In this document: piece after piece, positions 26,320 through 34,153 of the stretch
How the letters are laid out: each line of letters begins with the position of its first letter
Numbering within the stretch: position 1 is the first letter of the stretch
Source of the DNA: JAZKHT01 sp040385245
GTDB taxonomy: Bacteria; Pseudomonadota; Alphaproteobacteria; Rhodobacterales; Rhodobacteraceae
Direction: 5' to 3'
Length of the DNA stretch: 64,000 bases
NCBI GenBank assembly: GCA_040385245.1
Contig: JAZKHT010000016.1
Location: 21,165-85,164 of the forward strand
The notes under the pieces: generated by a model
What the model was told of the DNA's origin: nothing
Database searches by the model: none
Seen by the model: only the letters and a program-made list of their open reading frames with translations
Program-made: the position numbers and the translations under genes

Positions 26320-27714
26320 TCAATAGCCGCGCGGACGGGGCCAGGGCATGGTGAACTGATCCGCCCGTTTGACAAAGCGGTAACGCCAGAAGTGGAACCA
26401 CAGCGACACCACGATGTAAAAGCTGACCATCGCCACAAGCTGTGTGCCATAGCCAAGGAACACGGCAAAGTACGTCACCCCACACAGCGACATCAGCAGG
26501 ATCGCGGGAATCGGGTGGAAGGGATGTTCATACCCCCGCTTGATCGTGTTCAGCGGCCACTTCTTGCGGAACATGATCACGTTGATCGGCATGAAGGTAT
26601 AGCCAAGCAACCCCGACAGGATGGAAAAGGTGATGACCTGATCCAGCGGCGCGCCAAGGGCAAAGATCAACGCGATCGGCACCAGAAAGATGATCGCGCG
26701 GTAGGGTGTGCGATAGACCGGATGCACCGCCCCGAACCATGCGGGCAGGTAATGGTCACGCCCCATGGCAAACCACGCGCGACTGGCGTCGTTGATGCAA
26801 CCGTTGGCCGATGCAAGTGTGGCAAACAGCGTGCCGATCCCCAGCAGCACCATCAGCCCGGTGCTGCCCGACAGGCGGGCCGCGTCAAACAGCGGCACGC
26901 CCGACTGTCCCAGATACTCCCACGGCATCAAGCCGACGCAGACATACCACGTCAGCGTCGCGGCAATCAGCAGCGTCATGATACCTGCCAGCGTGCCAAA
27001 GGGCAGTGCGCGCGCAGGGGAACGCACCTCTTCCGCCGCCTGTGTCGTGCCTTCGATCCCCAGATAGAACCACAGACCAAAGTGCATGGACGCCAGCACC
27101 CCCAACCAGCCATAGGGCAGCGCCGTCATCAACTCGGCGTGCTGAAGGTGGCCTGTCGTGTCGAACACCGCAACGAACAGGAACAGCAGGATGATCGCTG
27201 TAAAGGCAATCGCTGTGATCACCAGGCTGAAGGTCAGGGTCGCCAGAACGCCGCGATAGTTCAGCCAGGCCAGAAACATGATGGACAGGATGATGAAGGG
27301 CCGTTGATCCAACCCCTCGTGCCCGGTCATCAGCGCGACCGTATCGACCAGAAAGCCGACCGTGATCGCATTCGCCGCCTCTAGCATGGTATAGGCGAAC
27401 ACCAGATACAGGCCGACGTTGAACGCCATCAGCGGCCCGATGATGTGCTTGGCCTGGGTGTATTGACCGCCCGCAGCGGCGACGGTGGATGTCACCTCGC
27501 TGTCGATCATGGCGACACAGCTATACAGGATTCCCGCGAACCAGCAGGCGATCAGGGCCGCATAGGCACCGCCCTTTCCGACCGCAAAGTTCCATCCCAT
27601 GTATTCACCGACCAGAACGATGCCCACCCCCAGCGCCCAGACATGCGCCGGGCCAAGCACCCGCAGAAGCCCGAGTTTCTCGGGCGCTTTCGCAGTAGCA
27701 TTTGCCATTTTCAT
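26320..27714 (-). CDS. APC-superfamily permease, ethanolamine/amino acid transporter type
   Basis: The 464-residue protein has 12 predicted helices. Helix 1 contains Gly-Glu-Tyr-Met-Gly-Trp-Asn, as in ethanolamine-type (EutP/Eat) permeases, and Gly-Ile-Glu-Gly-Thr-Thr-Gln-Ala-Ala-Glu-Glu lies mid-protein. It is preceded by three tiny membrane proteins on the same strand, the last ending 7 bases before its start. In this locus methylamine or a glutamyl-methylamide-type substrate is plausible. Confidence 0.83.
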   Translation of the reverse strand: MKMANATAKAPEKLGLLRVLGPAHVWALGVGIVLVGEYMGWNFAVGKGGAYAALIACWFAGILYSCVAMIDSEVTSTVAAAGGQYTQAKHIIGPLMAFNVGLYLVFAYTMLEAANAITVGFLVDTVALMTGHEGLDQRPFIILSIMFLAWLNYRGVLATLTFSLVITAIAFTAIILLFLFVAVFDTTGHLQHAELMTALPYGWLGVLASMHFGLWFYLGIEGTTQAAEEVRSPARALPFGTLAGIMTLLIAATLTWYVCVGLMPWEYLGQSGVPLFDAARLSGSTGLMVLLGIGTLFATLASANGCINDASRAWFAMGRDHYLPAWFGAVHPVYRTPYRAIIFLVPIALIFALGAPLDQVITFSILSGLLGYTFMPINVIMFRKKWPLNTIKRGYEHPFHPIPAILLMSLCGVTYFAVFLGYGTQLVAMVSFYIVVSLWFHFWRYRFVKRADQFTMPWPRPRGY

Positions 27715-27721
27715 GCGCCCT

Positions 27722-27889
27722 TCAAAGCTTGTGCTGTTCGGTCAAGGCCTCAAGCTCGCCTTCCCGGGACGAGGTCAGGACCTCTTCGGAATAGGTGCTG
27801 TCGATCTTGAACCAATCGAGAAGGATCAGGATGCCAAAGACGGCGGACACCGCCCAGGCGGCGTATTCCATCAGATTCCACATATCCAT
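27722..27889 (-). CDS. Single-pass membrane microprotein (55 aa)
   Basis: A 55-codon ATG frame encodes Met-Asp-Met-Trp-Asn-Leu-Met, a membrane helix at residues ~10-25 and an acidic C-terminal tail ending Thr-Glu-Gln-His-Lys-Leu. It lies 7 bases upstream of the APC permease and 12 bases downstream of the 127-residue membrane protein, fitting an operon precisely. A GGGGGG-containing ribosome binding site lies just upstream. It is too short for most gene finders. Confidence 0.72.
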   Translation of the reverse strand: MDMWNLMEYAAWAVSAVFGILILLDWFKIDSTYSEEVLTSSREGELEALTEQHKL

Positions 27890-27901
27890 TGCTGTGCCCC
27901 C

Positions 27902-28285
27902 CTAATTCTTGTTGCCGAATTTTTCCGCGATGACTTCGCGGTATTCGGATTCCGACAGCCGGATCATCATGGCAAAGTAGCCGACGATGACGATGACCAT
28001 GACGACCAGACTGGCCACGCTGAACGAATAGTCGAACCGCGCGGTGATGATGTCGGCGGCGGCGGCAGGATCGGCAAAGCCAAGCTGCGTCCACTTGTCC
28101 ACCATCGTGGCGTTCTGGCCCAGACTTTCCCATGTCGGGTTGTCTTGCGGCACCGGAGTCTTGGTGCTGCCGGCTAGTCCCATCCACAGCGGGATATAAA
28201 GCGCGCCGATGGCAAGGATCAGCAACACGATCACGTCGATCACCTGCCCAAGCTTGCTTTGGGTTGGCGGGATGTAACGGGCCAT
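27902..28285 (-). CDS. Two-helix membrane protein (127 aa), permease operon
   Basis: Two membrane helices (residues ~13-35 and ~88-108) are separated by a ~50-residue, probably periplasmic loop rich in Asp, Thr and Trp, with a charged C-terminal tail. No family is recognised. It follows the 96-residue membrane protein by 3 bases and precedes the microprotein and APC permease, so it may be an accessory subunit of that permease. Confidence 0.75.
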   Translation of the reverse strand: MARYIPPTQSKLGQVIDVIVLLILAIGALYIPLWMGLAGSTKTPVPQDNPTWESLGQNATMVDKWTQLGFADPAAAADIITARFDYSFSVASLVVMVIVIVGYFAMMIRLSESEYREVIAEKFGNKN

Positions 28286-28288
28286 GGA

Positions 28289-28579
28289 TCATTTCCCCTT
28301 TGCGGCGCGGGCGGCATCCAGAAACTTGATGTCGAGCCCGTACATGAAATCGCGATCCTCGCGGTAATGGCGCAGCATCGCGGTGATGGCGGCGGTGTTC
28401 AGCACAAGGATCACTGCCCCACCGATCAACAACACGATCCGCGCCCCGTCGCTGGGGGCAAGGGACCAGGTGGCCCAGGCCACAAAAACAATGGCAACCC
28501 ACAAACTGGCGACAAACGCCCAGGCGACCTGCACATCGCGTCGGTGCATCGCCTCGATTCGTCCGTTGAGATCAATCAC
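28289..28579 (-). CDS. Two-helix membrane protein (96 aa), first gene of the permease operon
   Basis: The N-terminal ~15 residues are charged. Two helices follow (residues ~18-38 and ~47-66), then a basic and acidic cytoplasmic tail with Tyr-Arg-Glu-Asp-Arg-Asp-Phe-Met. It heads the minus-strand operon of six genes and is divergent from mgsA, with a palindromic site 79 bases upstream. No family is recognised. Confidence 0.75.
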   Translation of the reverse strand: MIDLNGRIEAMHRRDVQVAWAFVASLWVAIVFVAWATWSLAPSDGARIVLLIGGAVILVLNTAAITAMLRHYREDRDFMYGLDIKFLDAARAAKGK

Positions 28580-28657
28580 AGCTTCCTCCCTCGGCCCGTT
28601 TCTTTTGCTGGTCGCGTCCGGGCCACGACGCGCCAGTGTTCGCTGTGTGTTAACTTT

Positions 28658-28673
28658 CTTTTACGGCAGGAAA
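28658..28673. promoter_or_regulatory. Palindromic operator candidate between the permease operon and mgsABC (site 5)
   Basis: On the minus strand it reads TTTCCTGCCGTAAAAG, sharing the first ten bases with the tmm site core. It lies 79 bases from the start of the minus-strand operon and 151 from mgsA, so it could control both. Confidence 0.5.
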
Positions 28674-28823
28674 CCCCTCCCGGCCGGTTCTGTCAAAGGT
28701 TTTGATGAATTTTCAGGCAGTTTGTGAAGATGAATTGCCGCGCAGTTAAAAAAGTTTCTTCCCAGTTGAGCGGATCAAACTTCGATGCTAGCGTGCCGTA
28801 ACGGACAAAACAGGAGTCGCCCA

Positions 28824-29720
28824 ATGTGCGGGATCGTCGGACTTTTCCTAAAGGACCCCAAACTGGAGCCGCGTCTTGGCGCCATGCTCACAGACATGCT
28901 GATCACCATGACCGATCGTGGCCCCGACAGCGCGGGAATCGCGATCTATAGCCGCGCCAAGCCCGGTCATGCCAAGCTGACCGTGCAGTCGGCCAACCCG
29001 GACCGCGACTTTGCCGGTCTGGCCGAAGATCTGGGCCGCGCGATTGCCGCCAAGGTGACGGCCGAAGAAAAAGACACCCATATGGTGCTGGAACTGCCCG
29101 CTGACCGGCTGGATGCGGCGCGCCATGCGATGCGCACCGTCCGCCCCGACGCCAAGGTGATGAGCGCGGGCGAAGGCATCGAAATTTATAAAGAGGTGGG
29201 CCTGCCCAAAGATGTCGCCGCCCGGTTCGAAGTGGCGCAGATGTCGGGCACCCATGGCATCGGCCATACGCGGATGGCCACGGAATCGGCAGTGACGACG
29301 ATGGGCGCGCACCCGTTTTCAACTGGGTCGGACCAGTGCCTTGTGCACAACGGATCGCTGTCCAACCACAACTCGGTCCGGCGCACGCTGAAACAGGCGG
29401 GCATGACCTTCGAGACGGAAAACGACACCGAGGTCGCCGCCGCCTTCATCAGCCACAAGCTGCACGAAGGATCGAAACTGGGCGAGGCGATGGAAGCCAC
29501 GCTGACCGACCTTGACGGGTTCTTTACCTTTGTCGTCGGCACCAAGAACGGCTTTGGCGTCGTGCGCGATCCCATCGCCTGCAAACCCGCCGTCATGGCC
29601 GAAACCGACCAATATGTCGCCTTCGGGTCCGAATACCGCGCAATGGTCAACCTGCCGGGCATCGACACCGCCCGGATCTGGGAACCGGAGCCTGCCACCG
29701 TCTACTTCTGGGAACGCTGA
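28824..29720 (+). CDS. mgsA: N-methylglutamate synthase subunit A (class II glutamine amidotransferase)
   Basis: The 298-residue protein begins Met-Cys-Gly-Ile-Val-Gly; Cys2 is the N-terminal nucleophile of class II (GlxB-like) amidotransferases. His-Asn-Gly-Ser-Leu-Ser-Asn (near 175) and Glu-Asn-Asp-Thr-Glu-Val (near 200) complete the active site. AGGAG lies 9 bases before the chosen ATG. In the indirect methylamine pathway, MgsABC uses gamma-glutamylmethylamide and 2-oxoglutarate-derived carbon to form N-methylglutamate. mgsB follows after 2 bases. Confidence 0.9.
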   Translation: MCGIVGLFLKDPKLEPRLGAMLTDMLITMTDRGPDSAGIAIYSRAKPGHAKLTVQSANPDRDFAGLAEDLGRAIAAKVTAEEKDTHMVLELPADRLDAARHAMRTVRPDAKVMSAGEGIEIYKEVGLPKDVAARFEVAQMSGTHGIGHTRMATESAVTTMGAHPFSTGSDQCLVHNGSLSNHNSVRRTLKQAGMTFETENDTEVAAAFISHKLHEGSKLGEAMEATLTDLDGFFTFVVGTKNGFGVVRDPIACKPAVMAETDQYVAFGSEYRAMVNLPGIDTARIWEPEPATVYFWER

Positions 29721-29722
29721 AC

Positions 29723-30412
29723 ATGCAGACATTCGACCTTGAGGCGCAGGGACTGCGTGCGCTGAACTCCAGCCTGCACGCCCTGAAGGGGCTGACCAAC
29801 CAAACCACATGGGAGGTGGTCAATCCCAAGGGCGCGCATGCGATTGCCGTGGGTCTGGATGCGCCCATCGACATCACCGTGCGCGGATCGACCGGCTATT
29901 ACTGTGCGGGCATGAACAAGCAGGCCACCGTCCGGGTCAAAGGCTCGGCCGGGCCGGGGGTTGCCGAAAACATGATGTCGGGCACCGTCATCATCGACGG
30001 TGACGCCAGCCAATACGCCGGTGCCACCGGACGGGGCGGGCTGTTGGTCATAAAGGGCAACGCCAGTTCGCGCTGTGGCATCTCGATGAAGGGGATCGAC
30101 ATCGTGGTGCACGGCAACATCGGCCACATGTCCGCCTTCATGGCACAGTCGGGCAGCATGGTCGTCCTGGGCGACGCGGGCGAGGCACTGGGCGATTCCC
30201 TTTACGAGGCAAAGCTGTTCGTGCGCGGATCGGTCAAAAGTCTGGGTGCGGACTGCATCGAAAAAGAGATGCGCCCCGAACACCTGGAACTGCTTGCCGA
30301 TCTGCTGAAACGTGGCGAGGCGGACCATCTGGCAAAACCGGAAGAGTTCAAGCGCTATGGCTCGGCCCGCAAGCTTTACACCTTCAATATCGACAACGCG
30401 TCGTCTTACTGA
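29723..30412 (+). CDS. mgsB: N-methylglutamate synthase subunit B (GXGXG repeat domain)
   Basis: The 229-residue protein is a GltB C-terminal-like beta-helix of GXGXG repeats (Gly-Ala-His-Ala-Ile-Ala-Val-Gly, Gly-Ser-Thr-Gly-Tyr-Tyr-Cys-Ala-Gly, Gly-Asp-Ala-Ser-Gln-Tyr-Ala-Gly). In glutamate synthase the corresponding domain has a structural role. It lies between mgsA and mgsC with minimal spacing. Confidence 0.9.
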   Translation: MQTFDLEAQGLRALNSSLHALKGLTNQTTWEVVNPKGAHAIAVGLDAPIDITVRGSTGYYCAGMNKQATVRVKGSAGPGVAENMMSGTVIIDGDASQYAGATGRGGLLVIKGNASSRCGISMKGIDIVVHGNIGHMSAFMAQSGSMVVLGDAGEALGDSLYEAKLFVRGSVKSLGADCIEKEMRPEHLELLADLLKRGEADHLAKPEEFKRYGSARKLYTFNIDNASSY

Positions 30413-30424
30413 GGCACCCGAAGA

Positions 30425-31750
30425 ATGAGTGATTTCCCCCACACGCCGCCGCGCCAGTCCTGGACCTTTTCCAACGATGTGAACGCAGAAATCCGCCGCG
30501 CGGCCGCGACCGGCATCTACGACATCCGGGGCGGCGGCTCCAAGCGTCGTCTGCCGCATTTTGATGACCTGTTGTTCCTTGGGGCCTCGATCAGCCGCTA
30601 TCCGCTGGAAGGCTACCGCGAGAAATGCGCGACAGACGTCTGGCTGGGCACCCGGTTCGCCAAGAACCCGATCCATCTGGACATCCCCGTCACCATCGCC
30701 GGCATGAGCTTTGGCGCCCTGTCCGGCCCCGCAAAAGAGGCGTTGGGCCGTGGCGCATCCGCCGCAGGCACATCAACCACCACCGGCGACGGCGGCATGA
30801 CCGAAGAAGAGCGCGGACATTCCAAGACGCTGATTTATCAATATCTTCCGTCCCGCTATGGCATGAACCCTGACGATCTTCGCCGCGCCGACGCGATCGA
30901 AGTGGTCGTCGGTCAGGGGGCGAAACCCGGCGGGGGCGGCATGTTGCTGGGCCAAAAGATCAGCGACCGCGTCGCCATGATGCGCAACCTGCCCAAAGGC
31001 ATCGACCAACGCTCTGCCTGCCGCCACCCCGACTGGACCGGGCCGGACGATCTGGAAATCAAGATCCTTGAAATCCGCGAGATCACCGACTGGGAAAAGC
31101 CGATCTACGTCAAGATCGGCGGCGCGCGCCCTTATTACGACACGGCACTGGCAGTAAAGGCCGGGGCAGATGTCGTCGTGCTGGACGGGATGCAGGGCGG
31201 CACCGCCGCCACGCAGGACGTGTTCATCGAAAACGTCGGCATGCCGATCCTTGCCTGCATCCCGCTGGCGGTGAAGGCGTTGCAGGATCTGGGCATGCAC
31301 CGCAAGGTGCAGCTGATCGTGTCGGGCGGTATCCGCACCGGGGCCGACGTGGCCAAGGCGATGGCGCTGGGGGCCGATGCGGTTGCCATCGGCACCGCCG
31401 CCCTGATCGCGCTGGGCGACAACGATCCGGCACTTGAGGCGGAATACAACAAGCTGGGCACCACCGCCGGGGCCTATGACGACTGGCACGAAGGCAAGGA
31501 CCCCGCGGGCATCACCACGCAGGACCCAGAACTTTACGGTCGCTTTGACCCTGTCTTGGGCGGGCGTCGCCTGAAGAACTATCTGAAGGTGATGACGCTT
31601 GAGGCGCAGACCATCGCCCGCGCCTGCGGCAAGAACCACCTTCACAACCTTGAACCCGAAGACCTGTGCGCGCTGACCATCGAAGGCGCGGCTATGGCCG
31701 GTGTGCCGCTGGCTGGAACCAACTGGATTCCGGGCAAGACCGGCTTTTGA
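30425..31750 (+). CDS. mgsC: N-methylglutamate synthase subunit C (FMN-binding glutamate synthase domain)
   Basis: The 441-residue (beta/alpha)8 protein matches the FMN/Fe-S domain of glutamate synthase: Gly-Met-Ser-Phe-Gly-Ala-Leu-Ser-Gly near residue 95, Val-Ser-Gly-Gly-Ile-Arg-Thr-Gly-Ala-Asp-Val near 300 and Ala-Ile-Gly-Thr-Ala for flavin phosphate binding. A C-terminal Cys pair (Arg-Ala-Cys-Gly-Lys, Leu-Cys-Ala-Leu) may contribute to an iron-sulfur cluster. gmaS follows after 36 bases. Confidence 0.9.
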   Translation: MSDFPHTPPRQSWTFSNDVNAEIRRAAATGIYDIRGGGSKRRLPHFDDLLFLGASISRYPLEGYREKCATDVWLGTRFAKNPIHLDIPVTIAGMSFGALSGPAKEALGRGASAAGTSTTTGDGGMTEEERGHSKTLIYQYLPSRYGMNPDDLRRADAIEVVVGQGAKPGGGGMLLGQKISDRVAMMRNLPKGIDQRSACRHPDWTGPDDLEIKILEIREITDWEKPIYVKIGGARPYYDTALAVKAGADVVVLDGMQGGTAATQDVFIENVGMPILACIPLAVKALQDLGMHRKVQLIVSGGIRTGADVAKAMALGADAVAIGTAALIALGDNDPALEAEYNKLGTTAGAYDDWHEGKDPAGITTQDPELYGRFDPVLGGRRLKNYLKVMTLEAQTIARACGKNHLHNLEPEDLCALTIEGAAMAGVPLAGTNWIPGKTGF

Positions 31751-31786
31751 CATAAAAATACGGACCGACAGGGAGTTTGATCCAAC

Positions 31787-33094
31787 ATGCCGCAGGATCT
31801 GCAAAGCTACGCCAAGGAAAAAGGCGTCAAGTATTTCATGATTTCCTACACCGATCTATTCGGTGGCCAGCGCGCGAAACTGGTGCCCGCGCAGGCGATC
31901 AACGACATGGCCGTCGACGGGGCCGGGTTCGCCGGGTTTGCCACCTGGCTGGACCTGACCGCTGCCCATCCCGACATGATGGCCGTGCCGGATGCTTCAT
32001 CGGTGATCCAGTTGCCGTGGAAGCCCGAGGTGGCATGGCTCGCCTCGAACTGTGTGATGGAGGGCAAGCCCGTCGAACAGGCACCGCGCAACGTGTTGCG
32101 CAAACTGGTGGACGAGGCGGCAAAGGAAGGCCTGCGCGTCAAGACCGGGGTAGAGCCTGAATTCTTTCTGCTGACGCCCGAAGGCGACAAGATTTCAGAC
32201 CCCTACGACACCGCCGAAAAGCCCTGCTATGATCAGCAGGCGGTGATGCGCCGCTATGACGTGATCGCCGAGGTTTGCGATTACATGCTGGCCTTGGGCT
32301 GGGACGCGTACCAGAACGACCACGAAGACGCGACCGGCCAGTTCGAGATGAACTGGAAATATGACGACGCGCTGCAAACCGCCGACAAGCACAGCTTCTT
32401 CAAGTTCATGATGAAGTCGGTGGCCGAAAAGCACGGGCTGCGCTGCACCTTCATGCCCAAGCCGTTCAAGGGACTGACGGGATCGGGGTGCCATGCCCAT
32501 ATCTCGGTCTGGAATCTGGACGGGACGGAAAACGCCTTCAGCGACGATACCAAGGAACTTGGCCTGTCGGACCGGGGCCGCACCTTCCTTGGCGGGATCA
32601 TGAAGCATGCAAGCGCGCTGGCCGCGATCTGCAACCCGACCGTGAACAGCTACAAACGGATCAACGCGCCACGCACCTCGTCCGGGGCAACATGGGCACC
32701 GAACACCGTCACATGGACCGGCAACAACCGCACCCACATGGTCCGCGTGCCCGGTCCGGGCCGGTTCGAACTGCGCCTGCCCGACGGGGCCGCGAACCCC
32801 TATCTGTTGCAGGCGGTCATCATCGCGGCGGGGCTTGACGGCATCCGCAGCAAGGCCGATCCGGGCAAGCGCCACGACATCGACATGTATACCCAAGGGC
32901 ACACGGTCAAGAACGCGCCGAAACTGCCGCTGAACATGCTGGATGCCCTGCGCGAATACGACAAGGACAAGACCCTGCGGGCGATGATGGGCGAGGAATT
33001 CTCGTCCGCCTATCTGAAGCTGAAGCACAAGGAATGGGACAGCTTCGTTTCCCACTTCTCGCGCTGGGAACATGAAAACACGCTTGATATCTGA
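31787..33094 (+). CDS. gmaS: Gamma-glutamylmethylamide synthetase
   Basis: The 435-residue protein is of the glutamine synthetase family, GmaS/type III-like. Catalytic features are Val-Glu-Pro-Glu-Phe near residue 124, Gly-Ser-Gly-Cys-His-Ala-His near 229, Asn-Pro-Thr-Val-Asn-Ser-Tyr-Lys-Arg near 285 and Arg-Phe-Glu-Leu-Arg-Leu-Pro-Asp near 325. It ligates glutamate and methylamine with ATP, the entry step for monomethylamine. The mgsABC-gmaS order is the standard methylamine cluster. A GC-rich hairpin follows. Confidence 0.93.
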   Translation: MPQDLQSYAKEKGVKYFMISYTDLFGGQRAKLVPAQAINDMAVDGAGFAGFATWLDLTAAHPDMMAVPDASSVIQLPWKPEVAWLASNCVMEGKPVEQAPRNVLRKLVDEAAKEGLRVKTGVEPEFFLLTPEGDKISDPYDTAEKPCYDQQAVMRRYDVIAEVCDYMLALGWDAYQNDHEDATGQFEMNWKYDDALQTADKHSFFKFMMKSVAEKHGLRCTFMPKPFKGLTGSGCHAHISVWNLDGTENAFSDDTKELGLSDRGRTFLGGIMKHASALAAICNPTVNSYKRINAPRTSSGATWAPNTVTWTGNNRTHMVRVPGPGRFELRLPDGAANPYLLQAVIIAAGLDGIRSKADPGKRHDIDMYTQGHTVKNAPKLPLNMLDALREYDKDKTLRAMMGEEFSSAYLKLKHKEWDSFVSHFSRWEHENTLDI

Positions 33095-33101
33095 CGCATC
33101 G

Positions 33102-33127
33102 CCCCCGTCCGCCCCGGCGGGCGGGGG
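33102..33127. terminator. GC-rich hairpin between gmaS and the YeiH gene
   Basis: CCCCCG-t-CCGCC pairs with GGCGG-g-CGGGGG around a 2-base loop, between two convergent genes. There is no long T-tract. Confidence 0.65.
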
Positions 33128-33130
33128 ACG

Positions 33131-34153
33131 TCAGCCCTGCGCCATGCCCCAATGGGCAAAGGCCAGCGCCATCACCAGCAGCAGCAGCGTTTCTGCCCCG
33201 ATCATCAGAAACCCCTTTGGCCCTGCCGCAAACATCTGCGCCATGGATGTCTTGACCCCCAGCGCCGAAATCGCCGTCAGCAGCATGAAGCGCGATGCCT
33301 CGTTCACCACGCCCAGAACCGTTTCGGGCACCGGGGCCAGATTGCGCAGCAGCATCAGGGCGATAAAGCCGACCACAAACCACGGCACGCCAACAGCGCC
33401 GCCCGGTTCATGCCGAAAGCAAAGGGCCACCACGATCAGCACCACGGGCAACATGGCCACGCGCAACAGCTTGGTAAAGGTGGCGATGTCGCCTGCCGTA
33501 TCGCTGACCGAATAGCCCGCCCCCACAACCTGCGCCACGTCATGGATCGTGGCCCCGATCAGATAGCCGCTTTCAATCTCGGACAGACCCAGCGCCTGAA
33601 ACAGGATGGGATACAGCACCATCGCCACCGTCGACAGCGCGGTGACACCGATCACGGTGAACAGCACATCCTCTTCGCGGATGTGCCGTTTGGGCAGCAT
33701 CGCGGCGATGGCCAGCGCCGCCGACGCGCCACAGATCGCCACTGCCCCCCCGGTCAGCAGGCCAAAGGCAAGGGGCCTCCCGAAGGCCCGCGCAATCGTG
33801 ACGCCGCCCAGCAGCGTCAGCGCCAGCAGGCCGAACACCCCCAGAATAGGCGTCAGACCCAGGTCTGACACATCGGCGAATGTCAGGCGCAGACCCAGCA
33901 GCGCCACCCCGATGCGCAGCAACACCTTGGACGAAAACGCAATCCCCGCCTGTGATTTCGGATGATCGGCCAGAAAGTTGAACGCCATCCCGATCAGCAG
34001 CGCAAACAGCATCGACGGCGCGCCGTAATGCTCTGACAGGAAACTGGCAGCCAGCGCGATGGTGGCGGCCAGGACCACGCCGCCCCGGTGCTGCAAGGCC
34101 CAGCGGGTCAAGCGGTCGCGCGCATTGCCCGGCGCGGAGACGTCAGGCTGCAT
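33131..34153 (-). CDS. YeiH-family membrane protein, putative sulfite/sulfonate exporter
   Basis: The 340-residue protein has about ten helices with PF03601 (YeiH/YadS) features: Leu-Leu-Arg-Ile-Gly-Val-Ala-Leu-Leu-Gly-Leu-Arg-Leu, Gly-Gly-Ala-Val-Ala-Ile-Cys-Gly-Ala-Ser-Ala-Ala, and Gly-Ala-Thr-Ile-His-Asp-Val-Ala-Gln-Val. It overlaps the end of hpsN by 11 bases and is the last gene of the sulfonate operon. CuyA releases sulfite, so export of sulfite or its oxidation product is a sensible role, though unproven. Confidence 0.83.
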   Translation of the reverse strand: MQPDVSAPGNARDRLTRWALQHRGGVVLAATIALAASFLSEHYGAPSMLFALLIGMAFNFLADHPKSQAGIAFSSKVLLRIGVALLGLRLTFADVSDLGLTPILGVFGLLALTLLGGVTIARAFGRPLAFGLLTGGAVAICGASAALAIAAMLPKRHIREEDVLFTVIGVTALSTVAMVLYPILFQALGLSEIESGYLIGATIHDVAQVVGAGYSVSDTAGDIATFTKLLRVAMLPVVLIVVALCFRHEPGGAVGVPWFVVGFIALMLLRNLAPVPETVLGVVNEASRFMLLTAISALGVKTSMAQMFAAGPKGFLMIGAETLLLLVMALAFAHWGMAQG

